In this document: in pieces, positions 30,029 to 43,483 of the stretch
Layout: each line of letters begins with the position of its first letter
Numbering within the stretch: the stretch's first letter is position 1
DNA from: Xanthostigma xanthostigma
Lineage: Eukaryota; Arthropoda; Insecta; Raphidioptera; Raphidiidae
Direction of reading: 5' to 3'
Assembly (NCBI GenBank): GCA_963575645.1
Contig: OY754467.1
Location: forward strand, 53,849,108-53,913,107
Length of the DNA: 64,000 bases
The notes under the pieces: generated by a model
What the model saw: only the letters and a program-made list of their open reading frames with translations
Told to the model about the DNA's origin: nothing
Databases searched by the model: none
Made by a program: the position numbers and the translations under genes

Positions 30029-32114
30029 TTTATTAGAACAGCTGAACTTCGTTATGTTAAAACCTCTCTAACTTCAACTTTCGATAAGTAAAAACTCGAT
30101 AACTTACATTTTTCAACGTTTACATTGAACTTTGACTTTTTGGGGTTCTACTGTATAAATTTTTAAATTTATTTTTTGCATTGGTAGGCGACTTATTTCA
30201 GCTTCGTTTGGGGCATCGTCGCTATATATTATCACGCTTGAAAGACAGGTAAGATTGAGCTTAACAGCCAGTTCGAACATAATATATCATAAAAATATAA
30301 TTAACAAAATTAAAAGACGCTCTTAAAATGATAATAGATAATTAAACGAATCACTTAAAATAATGAGAGAAACTTACAAAAGCCAATCATTATAACCTCC
30401 ATAAGCAATTACTCGTTGTTCAATATGGATCATTGTTTCAAAGATCACAGTTAATTATTATTCAATAAATCATATTGCAGATTCACACATCTATTTGACA
30501 CACTTTACTGACACTGTCTTGTTAACTTTTAATGTCGTTTGAAATATTTACTAATTTTTATCTCGTTAAAATCAGGATATTTCAAAATGAACAGAAACAG
30601 CTGTCACGGAAGTTGATTTTTTAAAAAGATCAAGAGGCAGGTGATTTCACTGCAGTCTTAAGTAACTAGCTAAAACGAAAAAAGTAACATGTAATAACTA
30701 ATAACACCGCAGTTTAATTCATCCCTGCAGGCAATTAACGGCGAAGAAATTATTTATTCAATATACCGTAGAAAGCCTTACACATTTTATATCGATTTAT
30801 GTAATTAATGAAGCATTTGGACCATTTTTTGCAAAGTGAAAATTGAACAAAAAATTAGTAAATCCAGTTATTGTGGTGGAGGAAATTATCAATTGTAGTA
30901 CCCGTTTTGCGAATTCTCTTTTTCGAGCATCAGCAACAAACTGTTTTATTTATTATTTGAGGTCAGGAGCCCTACATGTGTGGATCTAATTTCTTTGAGT
31001 TCGGATTGGGTGTTTGACAGTTATGAGGGAACAGACAGACAGAAACAAAAATCTGAAAATCATCAATTATGACTTGGTATGAAGCGATTACAAAAATTTA
31101 AGCTTACAGGAAAACCCTGTTTACAGTCCCTATTATTCCCAGTGTTTTAATAACAAAAAATTTAAAATTAATAATACTAAATAGGTATATTATGAACAAA
31201 ATTTAACACTTTTTTATTGTTTAAAATAGGATAAAAGTTTCACAAAATCAGAGTATTATTATGTACATTGTATACAGTACAACCCCGTATATGACTTAAC
31301 TTTGTTTTTAAAAAACTGTTTTTTAAAAATCAAATAAAAAATATTAAAATTGCAGTGAAAATTTTTAAAAATACATGACATTAAGTTTTTGTCTAAAAAT
31401 ATTTTTTTATAAAATAAATTACACGAAAGATATTTAGAAGAGAATTCCAAAACTGAAAAAAACTAATAGCTTTTAATCAACCGCCCACTACATAATTTAA
31501 GCAACTTAAGTCTTTGAAAAAAATCAAATTCTAAACAAATAACAAAATACTTTTCAACAATGATGAAAATAAAAACTTAAAACTTCACAAAACAAAAAAG
31601 AAACAAAAACTTGAAGCTCTATAGTGCGTCTGCAACTAAACACATTTCATAGACTACTAGAATCACTGTCCATTTCAATGGAGGCTTTTCCCGCTCAAAT
31701 TAAACATAATAGAATCGTCGATTGTTAGTTCGTTCGTTTGGTTGTTTGAATGACCGAGATGTGATCTTTAAAAGAACGAGTCGTCGCGTCGATTCAAACA
31801 ACTTCCCTATAAAGAATCGTTTTTTTTAGATTAATAATCGCTATTAATTATCTTGCTATTATATTATCGGTAAAAAATAACTGGAATTATTTCATTCATT
31901 CTAAATTTCAATTAGCTAAAAAATACCGACTCATGGTCGTTTATAAAATGCATAAATTATATTGTCTGCACTTATAGGTGAAACACGGCAGTAAATTGTA
32001 CCTGGTACATATTATAATAAACCAGGAACCCCAGTTGATAATGTCTGCATAAAATTAATTATTAAAGAATTTAAATGTAGGGATGTACGATTATAGATGT
32101 TTGTAATTTAAAAA

Positions 32115-32370
32115 AAAAAATTTTTGTCTGTAAAGTCGGTTTACGGACGATAGTTTTACGTAATAACGTATTCCGCTCGAATATCATATTTAATAATACA
32201 TAACCTAAATTTTAGTAGCTGTCAAACTTGGGCCGATCGTGCTTCTCTATCGCTTATACTGCGCTCTCGCTTGCACGCACAGGGTCTGCAGGCGGAACGT
32301 TACGGCGTTAGACTTTTTCGTGCGTGCAGCTGGTGTTTCATCAATTTATAAGACGTTATCACGTCAAAAA
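32115..32370. mobile_element. A/T-run-targeting element, copy 2 (internally deleted)
   Basis: Ends TTTGTCTGTAAAGTCGGTTT and GACGTTATCACGTCAAA. At 256 bp it is less than half the length of the full copies. Confidence 0.65.
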
Positions 32371-33280
32371 AAGCAGTTCTTTAAGCAGCTGAACTTCGTC
32401 TTTTTAGTAAGTGTTCTTGCTTATTAAATAAAAAAAATTCCAGCCAACTGGGCGACGGGGCCATTCCAACTCCAAAAATATTGACACTTGATATAGCATA
32501 ATAAAGAAATAAAATTTCTGATATCGTGACGCGGGTAATGGCTAGTTTTAAATATGAAATTTAATATTCGTTGGTATTGTTACCTACATAATCATAGCAA
32601 GCACAATATAAAAATTAAATAGAACAAATACCTATAGACAAAGTAACTAGATAAAATGTAGTTTTAAACCTGCGTTCAGAAACAATTCGTTGCAAACCTT
32701 GCAACATTCGAGACGGTACAGCGCTGGCTGTTTCAGGATAGAATCTCAGTTTCGCCAAGAAGGAATAAGACGCGTAACAGAGAGTTATACGTCTGGTTAT
32801 TTATTTATACTTGTGCCCAATTTGTCATAAGATGGGATTCTTAAAAGTTATGTAATAACAATTACAACAATTAAAATATCTCAAGAATCCAAATTGTAAA
32901 ACAAATTGTAGATATTCCGTTTTAAGTATTAGTCAATTGCATTGTTTTAGTGATTATTGCACAATAACAACACGCTGCATTATAGGTGATTATAAGAGTA
33001 ATTCGTATAAAATGAGAATGTGTATTGCCCTTTTTTTGTGCAACATTAGCGCGATGAATCGAATCATTTAAAAAGAGTCATTTTTATAAGCATTGTCCAA
33101 CTAATGATTAATTCTAGCATGCGGAGCCATGCTTTCTAGTTTCGCGTTTCAAACATATACATTAAACATTATAAGTACATATACCTTAATCTCTATGCAC
33201 GCGTGATTTTAATACAGTATGATTTGCATGTTCACAGCAATATTAGATGGAATACTTGTTGGTAAGAAGTTTAAAAAAAA

Positions 33281-33935
33281 AATTGGTTGTCTGTAAAGTC
33301 GGTTTACGGACGATAGTTTTACGTGATAACGTATTCCGTAATACATAACCTAAACCTCCCAAAATTTGGTTTCAATCCGCTTATCCTTGGTGTCGGAATG
33401 ATAAGAAATGTCAAAAGTGACGTTTGCAACTGTCAAAGTATTATGTTCTAATAATAATTAGTTATTCCAATACTTAACTTAGAAGGCGTTGCATTTCACA
33501 AAATACTAATGTCAAAAAATTGAATTAAACATTAGAAATGCAGCCGTGTTCATGTTAAGACAAGACATACGCTATCTTCTAATTTCCATGTACGACCGAC
33601 CGCGTCGCGCCATGCATTAGACAACATTGCATTTATACAGCTATTTTTCTATATAAAGTATAAAAAAACTGTTTAGGCAAATTCTGTTATACGAAATCTA
33701 TGTAAAATGTTCTCCTCTTTCGTTTAAGACTGGTTTCAAACCGATCTGATTTAAATTGAGCGAGAAATTAGCAAAAAGCACGCACAGGGTCAGGCGGAAC
33801 GTTACGCGTTACGCGTTACGAACGTTAGGAACGTTAGGATTTAGGAACGTTACACTTTTTCGTGCATGCAGCCGGTGTTTTATCAATTTATAAGATTGGT
33901 GATTCATCAATTTATAAGACGTTATCACGTCAAAA
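33281..33935. mobile_element. A/T-run-targeting element, copy 3
   Basis: Starts AATTGGTTGTCTGTAAAGTC in an A run and ends GACGTTATCACGTCAAAA. The middle differs from the other copies and contains a short GTTACGCGTTACGCGTTACG expansion. Confidence 0.65.
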
Positions 33936-34416
33936 CATGTGCGTTAGAAGTGAAACTTCTTAGGTTCTGGCATTTTTTGACGAATAATGCTTTTATGTTC
34001 TATTTTGAAACAAAACTGAAATAAATTATTCGCAATAAAACTTTACAATAAAGAAAAAATTTGTAGGTTATGTCGTTGTTCACAACAAAGACACCGATTA
34101 CACGCAGGAGGGGGGGGGGGGGTAATACTTGAAACAATTGCACTAGATCTCGCATAGTTTGACAAATATAGATGTGTTCTCTTCAGCCAATATGCGCAAG
34201 CGCAACGCGACAACAGACGAAGTACGACGACAATAAACGAATCTCACTAAACGCTTGTGAGAAAATGCTACAAGAAACGGTTCTCCCACTCTTTCCTTTC
34301 AACTGTCGGGGAATAGTTTCATTTTTTATCTGAACCGTGCTTAAGGAAGTTGCACTTAAAAAAAGTATTAATACGAATACGAATGTCAAAAGATATACGA
34401 ATATTCGTTACATCAC

Positions 34417-34801
34417 TAATATATCGACGTTGGTTCTGTAATACCTCTTATGTGCAAAAAGTAAAATTTGCAGGAAAGGCCAAAAAGTGGTTATTTCAGC
34501 AATGGATGGTAAGAACTAGCAATTTCAGAGGTATATTACTAATTCATACTTATCTTCACTATACGTGTTTAATTAAGACAAAGTATTTTCTTAAAAAATA
34601 TTTAACGTTAATTTCGGATTTATTGGCACATAGGAGGAATTATTTGATACAACTTTTCACATAAGAGTTGGTTACTGTAAAATTAATTTGGAGGTATTAC
34701 TAGTGTATAGAGCTCCGTTTCCTGAATCTTTTCATCTAAAAAACGTAAAATCTGCCAACTATGCACATAAGAGCTATTACAGAACCAACGACGATATATT
34801 A
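34417..34801. mobile_element. MITE with GTTGGTTCTGTAATA TIRs (empty-site copy)
   Basis: The terminal inverted repeat is TAATATATCG(A/T)CGTTGGTT continuing through CTGTAATA and CTCTTATGTGCA. It is uninterrupted and serves as the empty-site reference for the copy at 37922-38889. Confidence 0.75.
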
Positions 34802-35168
34802 GTTAGTAATTAACTGCAGATGGCAAGATTTCTCCGATAAAGTAAATGAAATATGTAGGTAGGTATTTTTTGACCGACCTGTACAATTAATATAATACAA
34901 TGGTGAGAGTACTGAGCTAACGAAGCTAAAGATATATAACGTAATTGCACCCAACAAGCTGTGGCGTCATACTGACCCCCCTCAGCCCCCTCATGTATAC
35001 GTACTTAGATATTTAATAGTAGGTAATTTCTATTACAAAAATGTTTGATCTTTTCACACTGCGAAAGATGGACATGCGGAAATATAATGCAGCGTTTCCT
35101 CGACTTCCTATAATTTCACTGTACAATGTCAGTGCCATGTATAAAATAATTAATTAATTATTTCCTTC

Positions 35169-35632
35169 AGGGCCGGATTAACCCTGCTCGGGCCCCTAGG
35201 CAATGCAATCGGGTCTTTTCAAGTTGATGAAGGGATGTGAGTAACTTCCAGATGATCGGCTCCAGGCATCCTGTTACTTCAATGTCTTATGTGATATTGT
35301 AACAACATGATTACTTTGACTAGATGCTGCAGCATCGCCTTACCTGACTCAGCTTTATTGAAATGGTCTTAATGAATAGGTTATAGATAATTGATGATCC
35401 AGGTTTTTTGATGGGTCAGAAAAGAGAAATGAGACGTGACGTAGTTATTGTAAATTTTATCTTGTTAAATGCAATAAAGTACAATAAACAACGAAAGAAA
35501 ATAATATCGTTGTTGGGAAATTTCATACAAATTTTCAAATAAAATTTTCGTTCAATAAAAAGTTTTTTTTCTTGGTGCGTGCACGGGCCCCTAGGCAGTT
35601 GCCTACTCTGTCTAATGATTAATCCGGCACTG
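35169..35632. mobile_element. hAT-like MITE (CAGGGCCGGATTAA ends)
   Basis: CAGGGCCGGATTAACCC at the left and TTAATCCGGCACTG at the right are inverted. GGGCCCCTAGGCA occurs near both ends. I could not read a clean 8-bp target duplication. Confidence 0.55.
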
Positions 35633-36453
35633 AATTAATTACTGTATTGGTGTCGGTCGGATGACGGGACCTAGGGTCGGACCATAATTTTTCGACGCTT
35701 CGTTGAAAGACCAAAGATTCAATAAGATTTTTCGTAGAGTTTAGAGATTTCTAAAAAGTGAGTTAGGACATTTCGTATGCGGTTGAATAAGAGGCCAGTG
35801 AATTTAATTTTTATTTTAAAACATTCTTATTTGGCGGCCGCACCTAAGTAGTGTTATTAAAATTGTGGAAAATTATAACCATTCAACAAAATTACGTGTA
35901 GGCAATTATCTCATAGATGCAATTATTTACTTGCCATGAATGAATCATTAGCATTGCCCATATAAAAAACGCAAGATATTCCCAAGTTCAAAGATACATC
36001 ATATTCGCGCACAAACAGTAATGAATAAAGAGGAATCACTTTCACAAAATGTACTACGTATACTTTATTATACCTTAAATTTAGGTAGGTTGTATAATTA
36101 TAAAAAAAAAACGATAATTCTATCACCGCACGCACGCAGAAAAAAAAACGCATGTTCATGTGTTTACACATCTCGTTGGTTGAGTTGCTCCTAAATTTTA
36201 AAATCTTTACTGCAATTTATTGTATTTAACTTGCGTTTCCTTTTTGCGCGTCTGTCTGCCAAAAATCGTGCAACTCGATTGTGACGCTCTTCCGATTATC
36301 CGGTTGGGTTTATCCGATTTTGCATTCAAGTGTAATTGCACCATAACGATTATATTATTCCAAAGAGTTTTAAAAAATTCACGTTTTTTATTAAGTAATT
36401 TATTGATTAGATGCGAAACTGATATACAGTAATATCGAGCAATAGAATGACTA

Positions 36454-36512
36454 GCCTGGCTATAGCTCAGACGGTATAGCATGAGACTCATCATCACAGG
36501 GTCGTGGGTACT
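36454..36512 (+). repeat. Truncated tRNA-Lys-like SINE head
   Basis: GCTATAGCTCAGACGGTATA, then GCATGAGACTCATCATCACA and GGGTCGTGGGTAC resemble tRNA-Lys, but the T arm is cut off and the anticodon loop is altered. Not a functional tRNA. Confidence 0.55.
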
Positions 36513-36714
36513 TGTCTCACTTTGCGCAAATGTAAATGTGTTTGTCTTTATATTTATTTTTTTTTGTATTAGTAAAAAATTTGAAAGATTAAATAGAATA
36601 AAATTAAATATTTGTAATTTTTTTTAAAGACAGCTTTTATCCTAGCACTGGCTCTGCCAAGTTGGACAGGTTAATTCCAGAAAGTAACTGTATCAGTACA
36701 TTGTATATTGCCTT

Positions 36715-37300
36715 TTTTGACGTGATAACGTCTTATAAATTGATGAATCACCAATCTCATAAATTGATGAAACACCGGCTGCATGCACGAAAAAGTGTAA
36801 CGTTCCTAACGTTCCGCCTGACCCTGTGCGTGCTTTTCTCGAAAACGGCCCTAACGATTTGGATGAAATTTACTGAAAAGGGATTTCGGGGGGCAAAAAA
36901 TCGTTTTAGCTAGGTCTCATCTCTCGAAAAAATCGTTTTCATACAAATTTTATCATTATAAAAATCAATTTTTTGACGTATGAAAATACTTAAATATTGT
37001 AAGTAGGTTTTGGAATTTTATACTTATAAACAATGAAACAATTGTTTTCAAAATATTATGACAGTTAATCTTTGAGACTTAAAATAAATACGAAAGAAAG
37101 AAAGTTAAAAAAAAACAATTATATTATAGGTGGTGAGTAATTTTAATAAATAAAATTAACCTAAATTTGAAGCGAAAGATGCAATATCATAGATTCGAAT
37201 TATTATAATTATTATATAAATTTAGGTTATGTATTACGGAATACGTTATCACGTAAAACTATCGTCCGTAAACCGACTTTACAGACAACCAATTTTTTTT
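36715..37300. mobile_element. A/T-run-targeting element, copy 4
   Basis: Same orientation and near-identical to 6809-7392, including TTGGATGAAATTTACTGAAA and GAAGCGAAAGATGCAATATC. A T run is present at both ends. Confidence 0.75.
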
Positions 37301-37921
37301 GGAAACAAATTCTTTATAATTATTAAAAAGGCGTTACTATACCACCTGAGGCCAGTGGCAAATTCACCGGATGGGATCCTCCCTTAATATCTAAAAAAGC
37401 TTCACGTAGCTTCATCTTTATAAATCACGAAGTAAAGTAGATATTTGTACAATGCATGTATGTTTTTGAGTTAATACCTATCTTAAATTGATTAAATACA
37501 TAATTAATATTTTTGATCAAATTTTGTAATAAATGTTATGTTCTTCCTGTCCTAATGGCTTTTCGGGTCGGGGACCCCCTCAGGACAGGGGCCCGTGACA
37601 TTTTGCCCGTTCTGCCACCCTATTGCTACGCCACTGGCACAGCCGCACCTCCGCATTATTATTGGCTTATTACTGTTATTATATGTTTATGGTTTGTGAA
37701 TTATTCGTACATACGCGAGATTAATAATATCTAATATTTTAAATCTACGTAACAAAACGGACTTTCACTTGTTATTGATAATAATCCAAGTAAGGTCATT
37801 AGAGATCAATGTAAAGTTATGTACACCGCATCGGTCAGTTGACCGCCGCCCACGATTCGTGTAAAAAGAAAATAAATAATAAATTACATAAAGGTAATGT
37901 TTAGATTCTAAGAAATTTGCA

Positions 37922-38889
37922 ATATCGTCGTTGGTTCTGTAATACCTCTTATGTGCAAAAAGTATAAAATTTGCAGGAAAGGCCAAAAAGTGGTTATTTC
38001 AGCAATGGATGGTAAGAACTAGCAATATCAGAGGTATATTACTAATTCATACTATCTTCACTATACATGTTTAATTAAGACGAAGTATTTTCTTAAAAAA
38101 AAATTGGTTTTCTGTAAAGTCGGTTTACGGACGATAGTTTACGTGATAACGTATTCCGTAATACATAACCTAAATTCTACATATAATAATTATAATAATT
38201 CGAATCTATGATATTGCATCTTTCGCTTCAAATTAAGGTTAATTTTATGTATTAAAATACTCACCACCTATAATAATTGTTTTTTTTTAACTTTCTTTCT
38301 TTCGTATTTATTTTAAGTCTCAAAGATTATTTGTCATAATATTTTGAAAACAATTGTTTCACTGTTTATATAAAATTCCAAAACCTACTTACAATATTTA
38401 AGTATTTTCATACGTCAAAAAATTGATTTTTATAATGATAAAATTTGTATGAAAACGATTTTTTCGAGAGATGAGACCTAGCTAAAACGATTTTTTGCCC
38501 CCCAAAATCCCTTTTCAGTAAATTTCATCCAAATCGTTAGGGCCGTTTTCGAGAAAAGCACGCACAGGGTCAGGCGGAACGTTACGAATGTTACACTTTT
38601 TCGTGCAAGCAGCCGGTGTTTCATCAATTTATAAGATTGGTGATTCATCAATTTATAAGACGTTATCACGTCAAAATATTTAACGTTAATTTCGGATTTA
38701 TTGGCACATGGGAGGAATTATTTGATACAACTTTTCACATAAGAGTTACTTCCCCTTATTGGTAACTGTGAAATTAATTTGGAGGTATTACTGGTGTATA
38801 TAGCTCCGTTTTCTGAATCTTTTCGTCTAAAAAACGTAAAATCTGCCAACTATGCACATAAGAGCTATTACAGAACCAACGACGATATA
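37922..38889. mobile_element. GTTGGTTCTGTAATA MITE interrupted by another element
   Basis: Outer ends ATATCGTCGTTGGTTCTGTA and its complement. The interior matches 34417-34801 except for 38101-38675, which is the A/T-run element. A short extra segment (TACTTCCCCTTATTGG) also distinguishes it from the other copy. Confidence 0.75.
38101..38675. mobile_element. A/T-run-targeting element, copy 5 (nested)
   Basis: Ends AAATTGGTTTTCTGTAAAGT and GACGTTATCACGTCAAAA. It sits in the A run of CTTAAAAAATATTTAACG, whose uninterrupted form is present in the MITE copy near 34590. Confidence 0.8.
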
Positions 38890-39764
38890 TTGAACAGCGT
38901 TACTTCTGCTTGCCTGCATGTTTTTGATTTTAAATGATGGGCAAAGCCGTAGGCAGGGGGGGTGTTTTGGGGAACGATACCAATACAACAAATTATTGTC
39001 ACGAATGTACAAAATCTGCATTATTTTTTAGATAATCTAACTAGATAGATTGTAGATTATATAGAAGCTCAACATAATCTGACTAGAAAGCGAAACCAAA
39101 AAAGATGTACAAATATAAGTTATTTAGCTTACTAGAAGCTGATATGCAACATTAAAATTTAACTGTCATTAATGTAACAATTAAGTACTTACAATTATGA
39201 GTTGAGAATTTCCATTGTTTTGGTGAAGCCATTAAATAATTAAAATTGTGTTTAAGACTGGATAAAAAGGTTTAATAATCTTTTTTTTTAAATTAATAGT
39301 GTCAATCTGGGCATCACAAAAGAATACAAATATTAATCGAAAACAGTGGAATTTACTCGTAGTTGAAATTAAATTTACCCCATTTTAAATTATATTTTTA
39401 CATGCTTTCGGACTATGCGTACGGGATACGAACTTTGACGGGTGTGTAAAAAGTCATTTTACACACATGTCTCACTTGTTTACTGTATGCGCGGCTTTAT
39501 TTTTTAAAAGTATCGTAGGTGACTAATGTGAGAGGTGAGTTTTTTTTAAAGCTAGCGCGATGTTTTGAAACAATAATAATGCGTTTAACGTCCGTTTCTC
39601 GACTTTATGTCATAACAGACACCATCCGCACCATCTAACACACTTCCCGTTATTTTCTACAATTTTTAAACTTCAACTTAATTAATAGCAATGGGCGAAT
39701 GAAGGAACTTTTAGGAAATTAGGATAAGGTAGGCAAATTTTGAACATATAGGAGTTTGGCAGGT

Positions 39765-39965
39765 AATCGGCCATGGCCTTGAATAAGGAACCATCTCGAT
39801 ATTTATCTGAAAATCCTCAACAAGATGGCCGGTACAGGAATTACCGTTTCTCGGCGAGAGGCAGTGAGAAAAACTCCCAGCCACATCTGCTCCCGCCGGG
39901 ATTCGAACCCGATACCTCCCGAATGCGAGTCTAGTGCTCTCACCGCTACGCCACTCCGCTCGGTG
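39765..39965 (-). repeat. tRNA-derived SINE
   Basis: On the minus strand the head reads AGTGGCGTAGCGGTGAGAGC (A box), then CGGGTTCGAATCCCGG (T arm, B box), followed by a tRNA-unrelated body (CTCACTGCCTCTCGCCGAGA). This is a standard lepidopteran SINE layout. Confidence 0.7.
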
Positions 39966-41324
39966 TTTTTAAACAATTATTTCCGGAGAGTGCACCTCTG
40001 GTTCTCGTTTTGAAAAAGGCACCTTCTCACACTTGTAATGCAAAATACTATTTTTAACACCAGTTCTTTGACTGCATATTTTTCTCTGAAACACTTTTTG
40101 ACAAATCGATAGGCTAACGTGAAGAAAACATACAGTATGTGAGTATGTAAACACGTAAGGCGCACATATTAAATTAACATTGGGAAAAAATGACTGGATC
40201 AGAGTGAGCCTTGAAATATTGTTTTTCAATTTGACAGATAATATTCTTTTGCAAAATGAATGTGTATACTACCGAAGAAAATATTCAAATGATTAGAACA
40301 TAATCGGACTTTTTTTATTAAGGGACATTAAATTCCCAAAAATACTTAAATATGGTGCGAGATCAAATATCTCCGCCTATTCGTGTTGAACCTAAAGATA
40401 TTGGGTTACTGATTTACCAACGCGCATACGTCATACCAGTCAGACAATTTTTGAATGAAATGTTTCCAAGCAGATGGAGTTGCTTTTTTGTTTTATTTTT
40501 GTACAAAAAAATTAAAATAATTATTTATAAGAGCTTTTTATTATTAAAAAAAGCCAAGTAAAATAAAAATAAATCAAAATAAAAGAGAAATCCTCAAGAT
40601 TACCACAATAATTCAATAGATATAACAATTAATGCAGTCATGGCTAACTCTGATCCAAGTATTTTTTCCCAATGCTAATTTCCCTACGTGCACCTTACGT
40701 GTTTACATACTGTATAAAAAAATAGCAGCCCAAACGCATGGATCTTAAGTGAACTTATATTTTGACACTCTTGAAGTCACAGCCTTAAATTGTGACATCA
40801 AAATTCTACTTTTTTTTAAATGCAGTTACATCAACACGTTTCAAGACATAAATATTGCACATCTAGATCTTGTGGACTAATTGATGTCATTATTCGTTCA
40901 TTCCATTGTTATTTATACGGTTTTGTAAAGAACTTGTTACAAAAAAAACATTGCTTTATATTCATGTTAATTCATTTTATTATTAACATGTATTAAAAGT
41001 TTGTTAATCGCAAACCTGTGAACCAATTTGTGAAATGTTTAATTTGCAGTTAAAAGTGTTTTTTTTTCATACTTCACTATTTTCTTAATTGGATTGGATT
41101 GTAGAAAATACATATAATAATTTAATTAATTTGATATATTATGTTCATTGTTTTATTGCGTTTTCTAAATAGTCAAGCAATTCCAAAAATCGTACTTATA
41201 CTGACATAACGTAAAATCAGGTCGGGGTAGGACGAGTTCGGACCAAGCGCGTAGATTTTTTTTTTTTGGGTAAAGCAAAAAAAATATTTTTTTAAGTTTT
41301 ATTAATATCACACAAAAATACTTT

Positions 41325-41745
41325 TTTTTTAATGTATGTTCACCGATTTCTCCGTCAATTATGGACCGATTTTCAATTTTTTTTTTTATTCGAAAGAGTG
41401 CACCTCAGAGGTGGTCCCATCGGAACCAAGTCAGGATCTGATGGTGGAATCCGAAGAAATCGAGGGAAACTCTCAAATTTCAAAGACACACATAGTGCTT
41501 TTTATGTATGTTCACCGATTTTTAGTGTTAGATTAACACTAAAAAGAGAAAAATAAAATATTTTTAACAAAAAAATTGAACCGACTTCACACTAAAAAGT
41601 AAAAAATAATTGCGTATTGAAATGTTTTGCGGAGTCGGTGTAGTTTTCGGAATAGATTTCATTTTGGCTGACACCGACTCCAAAACATTTCAATACGCAA
41701 TTATTTTTTACTTTTTAGTGTGAAGTCGGTTCAATTTTTTTGTTA
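41325..41745. repeat. Second copy of the 3045-3545 repeat
   Basis: It contains ATGTATGTTCACCGATTTCT, then GGTGGTCCCATCGGAACCAA, and ends in the TTGAACCGACTTCA fold-back (about 41575-41742). The loop sequence of the fold-back differs between the copies. Confidence 0.7.
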
Positions 41746-41994
41746 AAAATATTTTTTTCGTTTCTACTTTTGATGTAGTCCTAGCGATATACCCAATAAA
41801 GTTGCAAACAAATATTAGTGACAAAAACCACAATTATTATTATAATAATTTTCTAAAAAAAATAAACTAAAATAATAATTGTACGTTCAGCGCCCGTTGT
41901 CATAGATCGCGCAATTACTATTTTCGAATTAGCGCTCTTCGATTATTTTCTATGCATTTTAAAACTTCCATTTAATTAAAATATTATGACTTAC

Positions 41995-42350
41995 TCTGCG
42001 CTTTGACGGAAATGTTGCATAGCGAATTGCAGTAACGAATGTCGACCGGTAGGAGGCGGCGGACTTCCAGGTGGTTGACCGGCGTGATCGACGCCATTCA
42101 TTGCGCGATGTTGTTGTTGTTCTCTGCCGCCAGAGGAGCCGTGGTGTTGTTGCTGCTGTTGTTCTCTGTGATGATGATGCGAAACGACGCGAGACTCTGC
42201 CGCAACAGCCGCCACTGCGCTAGCGACGGCTGGCTGCGACTCACCACGTTCCTTCATCGGTGTCGGAGATGACGGGCTTCCTGAGTGCTGATGACCGCCG
42301 GCAGACGACGTATGACTGGCGCCTCCCGGACCGGGAGATTTCATCTGAGA
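41995..42350 (-). CDS. Myo10A: Unconventional myosin XV, linker exon before MyTH4-2
   Basis: Acceptor atgatttcag joins the phase-0 end of 46155, and the donor GCAGA|GTAAGT leaves phase 2, matching 28871. A second AG six bases in (TCTCAG|ATG) would drop two residues, a tandem-acceptor arrangement. The 118 residues are low-complexity: Ser/Pro/Gly at first, His and Gln runs (SHHHHREQQQQQHHGSSGG), then PPGSPPPPTGRHSLLQFAMQ and HFRQSAE. The L-L-Q-F-A-M-Q-H-F-R segment is the conserved lead-in to the tail MyTH4 of myosin XV and helps assign the class. Confidence 0.85.
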
Positions 42351-42460
42351 CTGAAATCATAACAGAAATTTATGGTCTGGGATATTCATAAATTTTATTG
42401 ATATTTTTAGGGTTTTTTATTGGCTGTGTGCACGAAGCCTACTAGCGCCGTTAGTGGGTA

Positions 42461-43060
42461 ATCATATATATTAATACGCTAAGGTTAAAGATGTTTGCCT
42501 CCCTTTTTAGAAAAAACCTCACAATTTCTCCACATAAATTATATATCATTTTACAGATAATTGCTTGCTCTACTGACATCGACAACTGAAAAATTTATTA
42601 TTGCTTATGTTTTTGTAAATTAATTAAAATACAGCAACGCTGAACAACGTCTGCCATCTGACGGTTTTAATTTTGAAACAACGTCAACACTTCGATCTGT
42701 CATCTGACCTTCATATTGTAATACAACAGATACAATACTGCATACTGCCATATGACGGCTATAATTTTGAAACAGCGAGCAACGCTGAACAACGTCACAG
42801 CAATGCTGCATGATGCCATCTGACGGCTTAGCTCAACGCTTTTGCTACTTGCGCCTCTATATGACAATTTTAGGAAAATATTTTTTCGATCTGTCATCTG
42901 AGCTTCATATTGTAATACAACAAAAAGAAGAACGTTATAAGCAGTGGGCAAAATTAGAAACGAATTGAATACCTGCAATCATATTTAAAAAATAATTTTG
43001 TAAAGTGATAATTATTATACCTACTTATTTAGTGCGAATAATTCGCACAGGTCACACTAG
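42461..43060. mobile_element. Element with AATTCGCACAGGTCACACTA end, copy A
   Basis: It runs from ATCATATATATTAATACGCT to GGTCACACTAG. It contains AACGCTGAACAACGTC words and recurs inverted at 50151-50651. Class unknown. Confidence 0.65.
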
Positions 43061-43483
43061 TAGAGAATTATTGAATTCACTTTTTTATGGAAATCGCGAC
43101 ATGTTTCTATGGTGATAAGTTAAAAACTTTAGTTGGCCATGATGTGACAAAAAAAAATGTAATAAGGAAAATGGACGTTAATTTGTTTACACTGACAGCG
43201 GAACGTCAAATTAGAGCGCCCCGGAACACAGTCGGCATTTCCAAATCGCTTAGTTTAGCCCATGTTTTATTTGTAATTAAAAAACTTCATAAAATTATAA
43301 CTATTTTCACTTTTAATAAACATTGCTCATTAACATACGGAAAATTTGAGCTTGAAGTTTCCCCTAGTGCTCACCACAAACGCTCGCATCAAAAAATTTG
43401 TAACTCCGCCTCCTTGTTTCAACATAATGTAATTTCCTCGTTTAATACCTTTATTTACGAACGAGATACATATTATATAACAA

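Larger units (their letters stand above)
28872..41994. other. Myosin XV intron, 13.1 kb, transposon-filled
   Basis: Listed separately: the Helitron at 29432-30028, four copies of the A/T-run element, two MITEs with TIR GTTGGTTCTGTAATA, the hAT-like MITE at 35169-35632, tRNA-like and SINE sequences, and the repeat at 41325-41745. The stretches 30030-32110, 32371-33280, 39000-39560 and 40230-41320 are AT-rich with nothing I can name, apart from a run of 13 G near 34110. Confidence 0.6.
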
